A stretch of DNA of 38,039 bases. It comes from Lachnospiraceae bacterium. GTDB lineage: Bacteria; Bacillota; Clostridia; Lachnospirales; Lachnospiraceae. Both the position numbers and the translations under genes were made by a program. Location of the stretch: positions 1-38,039 of the forward strand of contig CASJPF010000036.1 in NCBI GenBank assembly GCA_949383255.1, in the 5' to 3' direction. The notes under the pieces were generated by a model, which saw only the letters and a list, made by a program, of their open reading frames with translations, was not told where the DNA came from and made no database searches. This document shows positions 1 through 9,222 of the stretch, piece by piece (positions within the stretch are counted from its first letter, which is position 1; each line of letters begins with the position of its first letter).

Positions 1-38
1 CGGGTGTTTATATTGATATCAAAATGAAAAACAAATAG
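1..38 (+). CDS. rpsJ: 30S ribosomal protein S10, C-terminal end (partial)
   Basis: The first 38 bases read in frame as GVYIDIKMKNK followed by TAG. This matches the usual C-terminus of S10 (a GVDIEIK-like ending), and S10 is the gene expected directly before L3 in the S10 operon. The rest of the gene lies outside the window. S10 sits in the 30S head and, as NusE, also takes part in transcription antitermination. The identification rests on only 11 residues plus gene order. Confidence 0.85.
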   Translation, partial: GVYIDIKMKNK

Positions 39-106
39 GCCTTCTACTAGTATGAACGCTCAGAATGAGTGTTCCGCTGTAGAAACAATGGAGGTAGGAA
101 AAGAAA

Positions 107-790
107 ATGAAGAAAGCTATATTGGCTACAAAAGTCGGAATGACTCAAATCTTCAATGAAGATGGTTCACTGATTCCTGTAACAGTTCTTCAGGCTGGTC
201 CCTGTGTAGTGACACAGGTTAAGACAGAGGAGAATGATGGTTACAAGGCGGTTCAGGTCGGCTTTGTAGATAAGAAAGACAAGATTGTAAACAAGGATAA
301 GGGTGGAAAGAAAGAGGTTATTCACAGACATGGTGTGAATAAAGCGCTCAAGGGACACTTTGAGAAGGCTGGCGTTTCTTCCAAGAGATTTTTAAGAGAA
401 TTTAAGTTCGAGAATGCAGAAGAGTATACATTGGGAAGCGAGATAAAGGCGGACATTTTTACAGTTGGCGATAAAATCGATGCATCTGCGATCTCTAAGG
501 GAAAAGGATTCCAAGGTGCTATCAAGAGACATGGACAGCACAGAGGACCGATGACACATGGTTCTAAGTTCCATCGTCATCAGGGTTCTAACGGTGCATG
601 TTCTTCACCGAGCCGCGTGTTTAAGGGCAAAGGTATGCCTGGACATATGGGCTGCGTGAAAGTGACAGTGCAGAATCTTGAGGTTGTAAGGGTTGATGCT
701 GAGAAGAACCTGCTTTTGGTGAAAGGCTCTGTTCCGGGACCTAAGAAAGCGTTGGTGACAATCAAAGAAACTACCAGAGTAGATGCGTAA
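107..790 (+). CDS. rplC: 50S ribosomal protein L3
   Basis: L3 binds 23S rRNA near the peptidyl-transferase centre and is an early assembly protein. The 227-residue product begins [16 protein letters not shown] and carries the L3 core at about residues 131-182 ([11 protein letters not shown], then [15 protein letters not shown], then GKGMPGHMG). It is longer than the roughly 210 residues usual for bacteria. The extra part is a Lys/Gly-rich stretch at about residues 56-90, which looks like a lineage-specific insertion, not an error. The ATG follows a GGAGG site 12 bases upstream. It is the second gene of the S10 operon, followed 43 bases later by rplD. Confidence 0.98.
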   Translation: MKKAILATKVGMTQIFNEDGSLIPVTVLQAGPCVVTQVKTEENDGYKAVQVGFVDKKDKIVNKDKGGKKEVIHRHGVNKALKGHFEKAGVSSKRFLREFKFENAEEYTLGSEIKADIFTVGDKIDASAISKGKGFQGAIKRHGQHRGPMTHGSKFHRHQGSNGACSSPSRVFKGKGMPGHMGCVKVTVQNLEVVRVDAEKNLLLVKGSVPGPKKALVTIKETTRVDA

Positions 791-833
791 AATGTGGTTC
801 GCAGATTGAGCGGACGAAAGGAGGACCATACAG

Positions 834-1454
834 ATGGCAAAAGTATCTGTTTATAATATGGAAGGCAGGGAAGTTGAGACAATCGACTTGAGTGATGATG
901 TCTTTGGTGTGGATGTCAACGAGCACCTAGTACACATGGCAGTCGTTCAACAGCTTGCAAATAAGCGTCAGGGTACTCAGAAAGCGAAGACGCGTTCAGA
1001 AGTATCTGGCGGTGGAAGAAAACCGTGGAGACAGAAAGGAACTGGTCACGCAAGACAGGGTTCTACAAGATCTCCCCAGTGGAAGGGCGGCGGTGTTGTA
1101 TTTGCCCCAGTGCCAAGAGATTATTCTTTTAAGATGAATAAGAAAGAGAAGAGAGCGGCGTTGAAGTCTGCACTCACAAGCAGAGTTCAGGAGAACAAGT
1201 TGATTGTGGTTGATGAACTGAAGTTTGATGAGATCAAGACAAAGAATTTTAAGGCAGTTATGGACAACTTAAAGGTGACAAAGGCTTATGTAGTTTTGAA
1301 TGATAATGATGAGAAGGTTGTTATGTCGGCAAGAAATCTTCCAAATGTACAGACAGCGCTGACAAATACAATCAATGTATATGATGTGATGAAAGGTGGC
1401 ACGGTAATTCTCACAAAGGATGCCGTTAAGACAATCGAGGAGGTGTACGCATAA
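834..1454 (+). CDS. rplD: 50S ribosomal protein L4
   Basis: L4 lines the peptide exit tunnel with an extended loop. That loop is visible at about residues 58-85 ([18 protein letters not shown], then SPQW). Length is 206 residues, normal for the family. AGGAGG lies about 10 bases before the ATG. In Gammaproteobacteria L4 also represses its own operon; the S10 leader where that would act lies outside this window, so nothing can be said about it here. The stop codon TAA overlaps the rplW start by one base (TAATG), which suggests translational coupling. Confidence 0.98.
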   Translation: MAKVSVYNMEGREVETIDLSDDVFGVDVNEHLVHMAVVQQLANKRQGTQKAKTRSEVSGGGRKPWRQKGTGHARQGSTRSPQWKGGGVVFAPVPRDYSFKMNKKEKRAALKSALTSRVQENKLIVVDELKFDEIKTKNFKAVMDNLKVTKAYVVLNDNDEKVVMSARNLPNVQTALTNTINVYDVMKGGTVILTKDAVKTIEEVYA

Positions 1455-1753
1455 TGGCAGATATCAAATATTATGACGTGATCCTTAAACCGGTGATCAC
1501 AGAGAAGAGTATGTCAAGCATGGGTGACAAGAAATATACATTTCTGGTTCATACAGAAGCGAATAAGTCTCAGATTAAGGAAGCTGTTGAGAAGATGTTC
1601 GAGGGAACAAAAGTGGCAAAGGTCAACACAATGAATCTTGACGGTAAGAAGAAGAGACGTGGAATGGTCTATGGCAAAACTGCTAAGACCAAGAAGGCAA
1701 TTGTGCAGCTAACACAGGACAGCAAGGATATTGAGATTTTCTCGGGATTATAA
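1454..1753 (+). CDS. rplW: 50S ribosomal protein L23
   Basis: L23 sits at the rim of the exit tunnel and is the docking point for trigger factor and SRP. The 99-residue product starts [19 protein letters not shown], the standard L23 opening, and contains the basic segment [15 protein letters not shown] expected for the rRNA-binding extension. The start codon overlaps the rplD stop by one base and has no strong Shine-Dalgarno site of its own beyond GAGGAGG inside the end of rplD. The 78-base gap to rplB shows no obvious structure. Confidence 0.98.
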   Translation: MADIKYYDVILKPVITEKSMSSMGDKKYTFLVHTEANKSQIKEAVEKMFEGTKVAKVNTMNLDGKKKRRGMVYGKTAKTKKAIVQLTQDSKDIEIFSGL

Positions 1754-1831
1754 AATTCCTATTAGACGGCTGTGACAATTCGGACTATACACAATCAAGT
1801 GTGATAATAAAAGAGTAAAGGAGAAACGAAC

Positions 1832-2674
1832 ATGGGAATTAAAAAATATAACCCATATACCCCTTCGAGAAGAAATATGACCAGTTCTGACTTCTCTGAA
1901 ATCACAAAGACGACTCCTGAGAAGTCTCTGTGCGTATCAAAGAAGAAACATGCTGGACGCAACAATCAGGGTAAGATCACTGTGAGACATCACGGCGGTG
2001 GAAACAGACAGAAATATAGAATTATAGATTTTAAGAGAAATAAAGATGGTATCTCAGCAAAGGTTGTTGGCATCGAGTATGATCCAAACAGATCTGCGAA
2101 CATTGCACTGATCTGCTACGAAGATGGTCAGAAGGCATATATCCTTGCGCCGGAGGGACTGACAGACGGCATGAAGGTTATGAACGGACCACAGGCAGAA
2201 GTTAGAGTTGGCAACTGCTTACCACTTTCAGAGATTCCAGTTGGTACAAATGTGCACAATATTGAGCTGTATCCTGGCAAGGGCGGACAGCTTGTGCGCT
2301 CCGCTGGCAACAGTGCACAGCTTATGGCGAAGGAAGGCAAGTATGCAACGCTGAGACTTCCTTCTGGTGAGATGAGAATGGTTCCAATTGTTTGCCGCGC
2401 ATCGATTGGTGTTGTCGGAAATGGGGATCATAACCTTGTGAAAATCGGTAAGGCTGGACGTAAGCGCCACATGGGTATCAGACCTACAGTGCGCGGTTCT
2501 GTGATGAACCCGAATGATCATCCACACGGCGGTGGTGAAGGCAAGACTGGTATCGGAAGACCCGGTCCATCTACACCTTGGGGCAAGCCTGCACTTGGTC
2601 TAAAGACAAGAAAGAGCAAGAAGGCTTCTAACAAGTTGATCGTGAGAAGAAGGGACGGTAGAGCGATTAAATAA
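1832..2674 (+). CDS. rplB: 50S ribosomal protein L2
   Basis: L2 is a core 23S rRNA-binding protein needed for subunit joining and close to the peptidyl-transferase centre. The 280-residue product begins [16 protein letters not shown] and has the C-terminal signature [14 protein letters not shown] with the conserved histidine, followed by [12 protein letters not shown]. The length is typical. AAAGGAGAAACGAAC precedes the ATG. A 104-base gap to rpsS follows and holds a hairpin (see 2686-2710). Confidence 0.98.
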   Translation: MGIKKYNPYTPSRRNMTSSDFSEITKTTPEKSLCVSKKKHAGRNNQGKITVRHHGGGNRQKYRIIDFKRNKDGISAKVVGIEYDPNRSANIALICYEDGQKAYILAPEGLTDGMKVMNGPQAEVRVGNCLPLSEIPVGTNVHNIELYPGKGGQLVRSAGNSAQLMAKEGKYATLRLPSGEMRMVPIVCRASIGVVGNGDHNLVKIGKAGRKRHMGIRPTVRGSVMNPNDHPHGGGEGKTGIGRPGPSTPWGKPALGLKTRKSKKASNKLIVRRRDGRAIK

Positions 2675-2685
2675 GTTGAATGGCT

Positions 2686-2710
2686 GAGCGGTTGCGGTTG
2701 CAAATCGCTC
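2686..2710 (+). promoter_or_regulatory. Hairpin in the rplB-rpsS gap
   Basis: GAGCG (2686-2690) pairs with CGCTC (2706-2710), and TTGC pairs with GCAA inside it around a GGTT loop, with a one- and two-base internal bulge. No T-run follows, so this is not an intrinsic terminator. It could be an mRNA processing or stability element. Function is not known. Confidence 0.4.
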
Positions 2711-2778
2711 GGCGCTCAAATAAGGAAATCGTCTACCTCCAATAACAAGATATAGATGATTAAGGAGGAATTAACCTT

Positions 2779-3060
2779 ATGGCAAGGTCATTAAAAAAGG
2801 GTCCTTTCGCAGATGCAAGCCTTTTAAAGAAGGTTGATGCAATGAATGCGTCAGGAAATAAATCAGTAATTAAGACATGGTCACGTCGTTCTACAATTTT
2901 CCCTGCTTTTGTAGGCCACACAATCGCAGTACATGACGGAAGAAAGCATGTGCCTGTATATGTGACAGAAGACATGGTTGGACACAAGCTTGGCGAATTC
3001 GTTGCAACCAGAACCTACAGAGGACATGGCAAGGACGAAAAGAAATCAAAAGTGAAATAG
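2779..3060 (+). CDS. rpsS: 30S ribosomal protein S19
   Basis: S19 lies in the 30S head next to S13 and contacts the A-site tRNA. The 93-residue product opens [10 protein letters not shown] and contains the conserved [31 protein letters not shown] region (key part WSRRSTI about residues 34-40) and GHKLGEF. Length is usual. TAAGGAGGAATTAACCTT precedes the ATG. It is followed 26 bases later by rplV. Confidence 0.98.
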   Translation: MARSLKKGPFADASLLKKVDAMNASGNKSVIKTWSRRSTIFPAFVGHTIAVHDGRKHVPVYVTEDMVGHKLGEFVATRTYRGHGKDEKKSKVK

Positions 3061-3086
3061 ATTGATTAGTTGAAAGGAGGTCAACC

Positions 3087-3479
3087 ATGGCAGAAAAATA
3101 TAGTAGAACTAGTTATAAGAGAAAGAGAAACGCAGAGAATAGAGAAACTAGACCATCAGCAAAGCTTTCTTATGCCAGAGTGTCTGTCCAGAAGGCATGC
3201 TTCGTATTAGATGCGATTAGAGGAAAAGATGTGCAGACCGCGTTAGGTATTCTGGCATACAGCCCAAGATATGCTTCCAGCATTATCAAGAAGCTTTTGG
3301 AGTCAGCGATTGCCAATGCAGAGAATAACAATGGTATGAGTGCTGAGAACCTTTACATTGCAGAGTGCTACGCAAACAAGGGACCTACAATGAAGCGAGT
3401 GAGACCAAGGGCACAGGGAAGAGCTTACAGGATTGAAAAGAGAATGAGCCACATTACAATCGTGCTTGACGAGAGATAG
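3087..3479 (+). CDS. rplV: 50S ribosomal protein L22
   Basis: L22 binds all six domains of 23S rRNA, and its beta-hairpin narrows the exit tunnel, a site linked to macrolide resistance. The 130-residue product carries the hairpin signature near the C-terminus ([18 protein letters not shown]). A 22-residue basic N-terminal extension precedes the usual start of homology ([14 protein letters not shown]). AAAGGAGGTCAACC gives a strong ribosome-binding site. The stop codon lies inside the rpsC ribosome-binding site (ATAGGAGG), so the two genes are probably coupled. Confidence 0.97.
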   Translation: MAEKYSRTSYKRKRNAENRETRPSAKLSYARVSVQKACFVLDAIRGKDVQTALGILAYSPRYASSIIKKLLESAIANAENNNGMSAENLYIAECYANKGPTMKRVRPRAQGRAYRIEKRMSHITIVLDER

Positions 3480-3489
3480 GAGGAAGAAA

Positions 3490-4146
3490 ATGGGACAGAA
3501 AGTTAATCCTCATGGACTGAGAGTCGGCGTTATCAAGGATTGGGATTCAAAATGGTATGCTGATGCTGATTTTGCTGATTATTTAGTGGAAGATTATAAT
3601 ATCAGAAAGTTTTTAAAGAAGAAATTATTTAATGCTGGTATCTCAAAAATTGAGATTGAGAGAGCATCTGACCGCGTAAAGGTTATCGTTTTCACAGCAA
3701 AACCAGGTCTTGTGATTGGTAAGGGCGGCGCAGAGATCGAGATAACCAAGAAGGAGCTGCAGAAGCTTACAGGCAGAAATGTGCTTGTGGATATCAAGGA
3801 GATTAAGAAACCGGACAAAGATGCGCAGCTTGTAGCAGAAAATATTGCACAGCAGCTTGAGAGCCGTGTGTCTTTTAGACGTGCTATGAAGTCTTGCATG
3901 GGTAGAACTATGAAGGCGGGGGCTCTGGGTATTAAGACGGCTGTTTCTGGGCGCCTTGGTGGAGCAGATATGGCCCGCACAGAGTTTTACAACGAGGGGA
4001 CAATTCCTCTTCAGACACTGAGAGCAGATATAGATTATGGGTTCGCTGAGGCAGATACAACTTACGGCAAACTTGGCGTAAAAGTTTGGATCTACAAGGG
4101 CGAAGTACTTCCTACAAAGGGAAATAAGGAAGGGAGCGATAAATAA
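3490..4146 (+). CDS. rpsC: 30S ribosomal protein S3
   Basis: S3 forms part of the mRNA entry channel and helicase centre of the 30S subunit. The start was placed at the ATG giving [13 protein letters not shown], the invariant N-terminus, which is preceded by GGAGGAAGAAA. An in-frame ATG 24 bases upstream lies inside rplV and lacks such a site. The product is 218 residues, with a type II KH domain carrying VIGKGG at residues 75-80 and a C-terminal S3 domain. The TAA overlaps the rplP ATG by one base. Confidence 0.98.
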   Translation: MGQKVNPHGLRVGVIKDWDSKWYADADFADYLVEDYNIRKFLKKKLFNAGISKIEIERASDRVKVIVFTAKPGLVIGKGGAEIEITKKELQKLTGRNVLVDIKEIKKPDKDAQLVAENIAQQLESRVSFRRAMKSCMGRTMKAGALGIKTAVSGRLGGADMARTEFYNEGTIPLQTLRADIDYGFAEADTTYGKLGVKVWIYKGEVLPTKGNKEGSDK

Positions 4147-4583
4147 TGTTAATGCCAAAGAGAGTAAAGCGTCGTAAACAGTTCCGCGGTACAATGGCTG
4201 GTAAAGCTCAGAGAGGTAATACAATTACTTACGGTGAGTATGGTATTGTAGCAACAGAGCCATGCTGGATTAAGTCCAATCAGATTGAAGCAGCCCGTAT
4301 CGCCATGACACGTTATATCAAGCGTGGTGGTAAGGTATGGATTAAGATATTTCCGGATAAACCTGTTACAGCAAAACCTGCTGAGACACGTATGGGTTCG
4401 GGAAAAGGAACTCTGGAGTACTGGGTGGCAGTTGTAAAACCTGGTCGTGTAATGTTTGAGATCAGCGGAGTCGCTGAGGATGTAGCAAAAGAAGCGTTAC
4501 GTCTTGCAACACACAAGCTTCCTTGTAAGTGTAAGATCGTTTCTAAAGCAGATTTGGAAGGCGGTGCAGTAAATGAAAACTAA
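4146..4583 (+). CDS. rplP: 50S ribosomal protein L16
   Basis: L16 organises the A-site region of the 50S subunit. The 145-residue product begins [15 protein letters not shown], the standard opening; a second ATG two codons later is a possible alternative start. Family landmarks include the [14 protein letters not shown] segment and MGSGKG ([10 protein letters not shown]). It overlaps rpsC by one base and rpmC by 11 bases, a tight coupling seen in many Firmicutes. Confidence 0.98.
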   Translation: MLMPKRVKRRKQFRGTMAGKAQRGNTITYGEYGIVATEPCWIKSNQIEAARIAMTRYIKRGGKVWIKIFPDKPVTAKPAETRMGSGKGTLEYWVAVVKPGRVMFEISGVAEDVAKEALRLATHKLPCKCKIVSKADLEGGAVNEN

Positions 4584-4782
4584 TAAGTATGTAGAGGATT
4601 TAAGGACCAAATCAGCCGCAGAATTATCACAGGAATTAGTTTCTGCAAAAAAGGAACTTTTCAATTTGAGATTTCAGAATGCAACAAACCAGTTGGAGAA
4701 CACAGCCCGGATTAAGGAAGTCAGAAGGAACATCGCAAGAATTCAGACTGTGATTGCTGCAAATCTGAAGAGTGCAGAGTAG
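4573..4782 (+). CDS. rpmC: 50S ribosomal protein L29
   Basis: L29 is a small helical hairpin protein near the tunnel exit, adjacent to L23. The 69-residue product contains the diagnostic [32 protein letters not shown] region (key part LFNLRFQ at about residues 29-35). Its ribosome-binding site (GGAAGGCGG) and start lie inside the end of rplP. Confidence 0.97.
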   Translation: MKTNKYVEDLRTKSAAELSQELVSAKKELFNLRFQNATNQLENTARIKEVRRNIARIQTVIAANLKSAE

Positions 4783-4789
4783 GAGGAAA

Positions 4790-5050
4790 ATGGTCGTGGA
4801 AAGAAATTTGAGGAAAACACGTACAGGCAAGGTTGTGAGCAACAAAATGCAGAAAACGATTGTGGTTGCTGTGGAAGATCATGTTAAGCATCCTCTTTAT
4901 GGAAAGATCGTTAAGAGAACTTACAAGCTGAAGGCGCATGACGAGAATAACGAGTGCAACATTGGCGATACAGTTAAAGTTATGGAGACAAGACCTTTAT
5001 CTAAGGATAAGAGATGGAGACTTGTTGAAGTGATCGAAAAAGTAAAATAG
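4790..5050 (+). CDS. rpsQ: 30S ribosomal protein S17
   Basis: S17 is a primary 16S rRNA-binding OB-fold protein. The ATG at the AGGAGGAAA site seven bases after the rpmC stop was chosen; it yields [20 protein letters not shown], a normal S17 N-terminus. An in-frame ATG further upstream lies inside rpmC and would add six non-conserved residues. The 86-residue protein has the family stretch [18 protein letters not shown] and ends in VEVIEKVK. Confidence 0.97.
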   Translation: MVVERNLRKTRTGKVVSNKMQKTIVVAVEDHVKHPLYGKIVKRTYKLKAHDENNECNIGDTVKVMETRPLSKDKRWRLVEVIEKVK

Positions 5051-5104
5051 ATTTTAAGAACAGTGCAATGCGTAGCATGGCATAGTTTTGGAAGGAGAAT
5101 AAGC

Positions 5105-5473
5105 ATGATACAACAGGAAAGCAGACTGAAAGTCGCTGATAATACTGGTGCAAAAGAACTGCTCTGCATCAGAGTTATGGGTGGATCTACAAGAAGATAT
5201 GCAGGCATTGGTGATGTGATTGTTGCCAGCGTTAAAGATGCAACACCAGGCGGCGTTGTAAAAAAGGGCGATGTAGTGAAAGCTGTAGTTGTACGTACCG
5301 TAAAGGGCGCTCGTCGTAAGGACGGTTCTTATATTAGATTTGATGAAAACGCCGCTGTCATTATCAAGGATGATAAGACTCCGAGAGGGACACGTATTTT
5401 TGGACCAGTGGCAAGAGAGCTTCGTGAGAAACAGTTTATGAAGATTGTTTCCTTAGCTCCTGAAGTATTATAA
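5105..5473 (+). CDS. rplN: 50S ribosomal protein L14
   Basis: L14 sits at the subunit interface and forms intersubunit bridges. The chosen ATG gives [20 protein letters not shown], the near-universal start, preceded by GGAAGGAGAATAAGC. An in-frame ATG 42 bases upstream would add residues not found in the family. At 122 residues it matches the standard bacterial length exactly, and it carries [15 protein letters not shown] and the C-terminal SLAPEVL. Confidence 0.98.
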   Translation: MIQQESRLKVADNTGAKELLCIRVMGGSTRRYAGIGDVIVASVKDATPGGVVKKGDVVKAVVVRTVKGARRKDGSYIRFDENAAVIIKDDKTPRGTRIFGPVARELREKQFMKIVSLAPEVL

Positions 5474-5485
5474 GGAGGTGCCGGA

Positions 5486-5791
5486 ATGTTAAAGATAAAA
5501 AAGGGCGATACAGTCAAGGTAATCGCCGGCAAGGAAAAAGATAAAGAGGGCAAGGTTTTATCAGTTGACACAAAGAACGGTAAAGTTCTTGTAGAGGGTA
5601 TCAACATGGTGACAAAACATGCAAAGCCTTCTGCTGCCAATCAGACTGGCGGCATTATCAAGAAAGAAGCTCCTATTGATATTTCAAACGTAATGTATCT
5701 CCACAAGGGAAAAGCTACAAGAATTGGTTTTAAGATGGATGGAGATAAGAAAGTACGTTTCGCAAAGACAACAGGCGAAGTGATTGATTAA
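5486..5791 (+). CDS. rplX: 50S ribosomal protein L24
   Basis: L24 is one of the two assembly-initiating 50S proteins. The 101-residue product has an N-terminal KOW motif (KKGDTVKVIAGKEKDKEGKV, about residues 4-23) and the conserved GINMVTKHAKPSAANQTGGI segment. ATAAGGAGGTGCCGGA precedes the ATG, 12 bases after the rplN stop. Confidence 0.98.
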   Translation: MLKIKKGDTVKVIAGKEKDKEGKVLSVDTKNGKVLVEGINMVTKHAKPSAANQTGGIIKKEAPIDISNVMYLHKGKATRIGFKMDGDKKVRFAKTTGEVID

Positions 5792-5815
5792 TTCCAGGAA
5801 AGGAGGACCAGACTG

Positions 5816-6355
5816 GTGAGTAGACTGAAAGATATATATAAAAACGAGATTGTAGATGCTATGGTCAAAAAGTTTGGATATAAGAATGTCATGGAAGTTC
5901 CCAAGCTTGACAAGATTGTGGTCAACATGGGTGTCGGTGAGGCGAAGGACAATGCAAAGGCGTTGGAGTCAGCTGTGAAGGACATGGAGATTATCACAGG
6001 GCAGAAAGCTGTTACTACAAAGGCGAAGAAGGCAATTGCCAATTTCAAGATTCGTGAGGGTATGGCAATCGGATGCAAAGTGACACTTCGCGGTGAGAAG
6101 ATGTATGAGTTCCTGGACCGCCTTGTAAACCTTGCACTTCCTCGTGTGCGTGACTTTAGAGGTGTCAATCCCAATGGATTTGACGGCAGAGGAAACTATG
6201 CACTTGGTATCAAGGAGCAGATTATTTTCCCTGAGATAGAGTATGATAAGGTTGACAAAGTAAGAGGTATGGATATCGTTTTTGTAACAACTGCAAAGAG
6301 TGACGAGGAAGCACGTGAGCTGTTAACACAGTTCAACATGCCTTTCGCGAAATAA
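5816..6355 (+). CDS. rplE: 50S ribosomal protein L5
   Basis: L5 binds 5S rRNA and contacts the P-site tRNA. The gene uses a GTG start (giving [22 protein letters not shown]) placed seven bases after AGGAGG. No ATG in the right place exists. The 179-residue length is usual. Family segments include [34 protein letters not shown] and [17 protein letters not shown]. Confidence 0.98.
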   Translation: MSRLKDIYKNEIVDAMVKKFGYKNVMEVPKLDKIVVNMGVGEAKDNAKALESAVKDMEIITGQKAVTTKAKKAIANFKIREGMAIGCKVTLRGEKMYEFLDRLVNLALPRVRDFRGVNPNGFDGRGNYALGIKEQIIFPEIEYDKVDKVRGMDIVFVTTAKSDEEARELLTQFNMPFAK

Positions 6356-6372
6356 TAAGGGGGTAAATTCTC

Positions 6373-6558
6373 ATGGCTAAAACAGCAATGAAAATCAAAC
6401 AGCAGCGCAAACCGAAGTTTTCTACACAGGAATACAGTCGTTGCAGAATCTGTGGCCGTCCACACGCATACTTAAGAAAGTATGGAATTTGCAGAATATG
6501 CTTCCGCGAGTTGGCATACAAGGGTCAGATTCCCGGTGTGAAGAAGGCAAGCTGGTAA
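6373..6558 (+). CDS. rpsZ: 30S ribosomal protein S14, zinc-binding type Z
   Basis: This 61-residue S14 is the short zinc form. Cysteines at 24 and 27 (CRIC) and 40 and 43 (CRIC) make a zinc ribbon. It assembles in the 30S head near S19 and S3. Many Firmicutes have a second, zinc-free rpsN elsewhere for zinc starvation; none is in this window. Its ribosome-binding site AAGGGGG starts right after the rplE stop. Confidence 0.97.
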   Translation: MAKTAMKIKQQRKPKFSTQEYSRCRICGRPHAYLRKYGICRICFRELAYKGQIPGVKKASW

Positions 6559-6598
6559 AAACGAAGTTTCGTTTATATATAATAAGGAGGAAACTGAA

Positions 6599-7000
6599 AT
6601 GACAATGAATGATCCTATTGCAGATATGCTCACAAGAATTCGTAATGCGAACACAGCAAAGCATGATACAGTAGATGTTCCTTCATCAAAGATGAAACTG
6701 GCGATTGCACAGATACTTCTGGATGAGGGGTATATAAAGGCGTTTGACGTTGTGGAAGATGGTTCGTTCAAGACGATTCATATCACATTAAAGTATGGCG
6801 CAGACAAGAATGAGAAGATTATCACAGGCTTGAAGAGAATTTCCAAGCCGGGTCTTCGTATTTATGCGGGTAAAGATGAGTTGCCAAAGGTACTCGGTGG
6901 ACTTGGCATTGCGATTATCTCTACCAACCAGGGTGTGATTACAGATAAGGAGGCAAGACGCCTCCAGGTCGGCGGTGAAGTGTTAGCGTTTATCTGGTAA
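6599..7000 (+). CDS. rpsH: 30S ribosomal protein S8
   Basis: S8 is a primary 16S rRNA-binding protein and, in Escherichia coli, the repressor of the spc operon through an mRNA site near rplE. The 133-residue product starts [20 protein letters not shown] and ends in the conserved [30 protein letters not shown] precedes the start; an ATG two codons later is a possible alternative. Confidence 0.98.
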   Translation: MTMNDPIADMLTRIRNANTAKHDTVDVPSSKMKLAIAQILLDEGYIKAFDVVEDGSFKTIHITLKYGADKNEKIITGLKRISKPGLRIYAGKDELPKVLGGLGIAIISTNQGVITDKEARRLQVGGEVLAFIW

Positions 7001-7049
7001 GAACGATTATAATTTTGATAAATTTCAAATAAAATTAGGAGGTACGGGC

Positions 7050-7592
7050 ATGTCACGTATAGGAAGAATGCCAATCGCGATTCCTGCAGGGGTTACTGTA
7101 GAAGTTGCAGAAAATAATAAAGTGACTGTAAAAGGTCCTAAGGGAACACTTGAGAGAGTGCTTCCGGCAGAGATGGAAATCAAAGTTGAGGGCGCGGAGG
7201 TAACAGTTGCAAGGCCGAACGATTTAAAGAAAATGAAATCTTTACATGGTCTTACAAGAACTTTGATCAATAATATGGTTGTCGGTGTGACTTCTGGTTA
7301 CGAGAAAAAACTTGAAGTGAACGGTGTAGGTTACAGGGCAGCGAAAGCAGGAAAGAAATTGACATTATCTCTGGGATATTCCCATCCTGTTGAGATGATT
7401 GACCCTGAGGGCATTGAGACAGTACTGGAAGGTACTAATATCATTATCGTAAAGGGTATTGATAAAGAAAAGGTTGGACAATTCGCGGCTGAAATCAGAG
7501 ACACGAGAAGACCAGAGCCTTATAAGGGCAAAGGTATTAAGTATGCTGATGAGACAATCAGACGTAAAGTTGGTAAGACTGGTAAGAAGTAA
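7050..7592 (+). CDS. rplF: 50S ribosomal protein L6
   Basis: L6 lies near the GTPase-associated centre, next to the sarcin-ricin loop. The 180-residue product opens [15 protein letters not shown], with two L6 domains and the C-terminal signature [16 protein letters not shown] at about residues 152-167. TTAGGAGGTACGGGC precedes the ATG. The length is normal. Confidence 0.98.
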   Translation: MSRIGRMPIAIPAGVTVEVAENNKVTVKGPKGTLERVLPAEMEIKVEGAEVTVARPNDLKKMKSLHGLTRTLINNMVVGVTSGYEKKLEVNGVGYRAAKAGKKLTLSLGYSHPVEMIDPEGIETVLEGTNIIIVKGIDKEKVGQFAAEIRDTRRPEPYKGKGIKYADETIRRKVGKTGKK

Positions 7593-7610
7593 ATAAGGAG
7601 GGCGTAAAAA

Positions 7611-7979
7611 ATGGTTAGTAAGAGATCAAGAGCAGAACTGCGTGCAAAGAAACACATGAGAATACGTAACCGTTTAAGCGGTACATCAGAAAGACCGCGT
7701 CTGGCAGTATTCAGAAGCAATAATCATATGTATGCTCAAATTATTGACGATACCGTTGGAAACACATTAGTGGCAGCTTCTACAGTGGAGAAAGAGGTAA
7801 AGGCTGAACTGAAAAAGACCAATGACGTTGAGGCAGCAGCATATTTGGGTAAGATAATTGCAAAGAGAGCAATGGATAAGGGTATCACAGAAGTAGTTTT
7901 TGATAGAGGCGGCTTTTTATACCACGGAAAAATTGCAGCTTTGGCTGAGGCAGCAAGAGAAGCTGGCTTAGTATTCTAG
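7611..7979 (+). CDS. rplR: 50S ribosomal protein L18
   Basis: L18 binds 5S rRNA together with L5 and L25. The 122-residue product has the basic N-terminus [22 protein letters not shown], then [18 protein letters not shown] and the conserved [26 protein letters not shown] ending (key part DRGGFLYHG). AATAAGGAGGGCGTAAAAA precedes the ATG. Confidence 0.98.
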   Translation: MVSKRSRAELRAKKHMRIRNRLSGTSERPRLAVFRSNNHMYAQIIDDTVGNTLVAASTVEKEVKAELKKTNDVEAAAYLGKIIAKRAMDKGITEVVFDRGGFLYHGKIAALAEAAREAGLVF

Positions 7980-7995
7980 GAAGGGAGAAAATCAC

Positions 7996-8505
7996 ATGAA
8001 ACGTACAATCATTGATGCTAGTCAGCTTGAATTAACAGATAAGGTTGTAACAATTAAGCGCGTAACCAAAACTGTTAAGGGTGGACGTAACATGCGGTTT
8101 ACCGCCCTGGTAGTCGTAGGTGACGGCAATGGTCACGTAGGCGCCGGACTTGGTAAGGCCGTAGAAATCCCTGAAGCGATTCGCAAGGGAAAGGAAGACG
8201 CGATCAAAAAACTGATCACGGTTGCCATGGATGAGAACAACTCCATTACACATGATTTCATTGGTAATTACGGCTCTTCGAGTGTTTTGTTAAAGAGGGC
8301 TCCTGAAGGTACAGGTATCATTGCGGGTGGTCCTGCGCGTGTCGTATGTGAACTTGCAGGTATTAAGAATATTCGTACAAAGTCTTTGGGCTCTAACAAT
8401 AAGCAGAACGTAGTACTTTCTACTATCGCTGGTCTTTCACAGTTAAAGACACCGGAGCAGGTAGCTGCAAATCGCGGTAAATCTGTGGATGAGATAATGG
8501 CTTAA
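7996..8505 (+). CDS. rpsE: 30S ribosomal protein S5
   Basis: S5 shapes the mRNA entry channel and affects translational fidelity. The 169-residue product has an N-terminal double-stranded-RNA-binding-like fold ([20 protein letters not shown], then [14 protein letters not shown] at about residues 43-56) and a C-terminal domain with [17 protein letters not shown]. The ATG follows AGGAAGGGAGAAAATCAC, 16 bases after the rplR stop. Confidence 0.98.
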   Translation: MKRTIIDASQLELTDKVVTIKRVTKTVKGGRNMRFTALVVVGDGNGHVGAGLGKAVEIPEAIRKGKEDAIKKLITVAMDENNSITHDFIGNYGSSSVLLKRAPEGTGIIAGGPARVVCELAGIKNIRTKSLGSNNKQNVVLSTIAGLSQLKTPEQVAANRGKSVDEIMA

Positions 8506-8573
8506 GGGAAAGCGCTGACAAATTTGTGCCGACGCCCGGATTTATGGTCGTTGGCGATATGGAGGTTTTGAAG

Positions 8574-8756
8574 ATGGCAAAGACATTAAAAGTTACTTTA
8601 ATCAAATCAACAATCGGTGCTGTGCCCAAGAACAAAGCGACTGTTGAAGCAATGGGACTCACAAAGCTTCACAAGACAGTAGAGCTTCCTGACAATGCAG
8701 CAACCAGAGGTATGATTCGCAAAGTAAATCATTTAGTTAAAGTTGAAGAAGCATAG
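8574..8756 (+). CDS. rpmD: 50S ribosomal protein L30
   Basis: L30 is a small 50S protein found next to S5 and L15 in the spc operon. The ATG was chosen at MAKTLKVTLIKSTIGAVPKNK, preceded by TATGGAGGTTTTGAAG, giving the usual 60 residues. In-frame codons further upstream add a non-conserved tail. The conserved middle part reads ATVEAMGLTKLHKTVELPDN. It lies 68 bases after rpsE, a longer gap than its neighbours have. Confidence 0.97.
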   Translation: MAKTLKVTLIKSTIGAVPKNKATVEAMGLTKLHKTVELPDNAATRGMIRKVNHLVKVEEA

Positions 8757-8775
8757 ATAAGGGAGGTGTCAGAAA

Positions 8776-9222
8776 ATGAGTTTAGAATTATCTAATTTAA
8801 GACCTGCCGAAGGCTCTAAGCACAGCGATAATTTTAGAAGAGGCCGTGGACACGGTTCGGGAAATGGCAAGACAGCCGGTAAAGGCCACAAGGGACAAAA
8901 GGCTCGTTCTGGAGCGCCAAGACCAGGTTTTGAAGGTGGTCAAATGCCATTGTATAGACGGATTCCTAAGAGAGGTTTCCACAACAGAAACACAAAAGAA
9001 ATCGTTGCGATCAACCTTGAAGTATTAGAGAGATTTGAGGATGGGGCTACCGTATCAGTAGACACATTAATTGAGACTGGAATCGTAAAAAATCCTAGAG
9101 ATGGAGTAAAGATTTTGGGCAGAGGAGAATTAACCAAGAAGCTCAATGTGCAGGTAAATGCATACAGTGCATCTGCTAAGGAGAAGATTGAAGCGCTTGG
9201 TGGAACAGCAGAGGTGATCTAA
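8776..9222 (+). CDS. rplO: 50S ribosomal protein L15
   Basis: L15 is a late-assembly 50S protein with a long glycine/arginine-rich N-terminal extension that threads into rRNA. That extension is seen at about residues 19-60 ([20 protein letters not shown], then [19 protein letters not shown]). Length is 148 residues. The stop overlaps the secY ATG by one base (TAATG), so secY translation is probably coupled to rplO. Confidence 0.98.
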   Translation: MSLELSNLRPAEGSKHSDNFRRGRGHGSGNGKTAGKGHKGQKARSGAPRPGFEGGQMPLYRRIPKRGFHNRNTKEIVAINLEVLERFEDGATVSVDTLIETGIVKNPRDGVKILGRGELTKKLNVQVNAYSASAKEKIEALGGTAEVI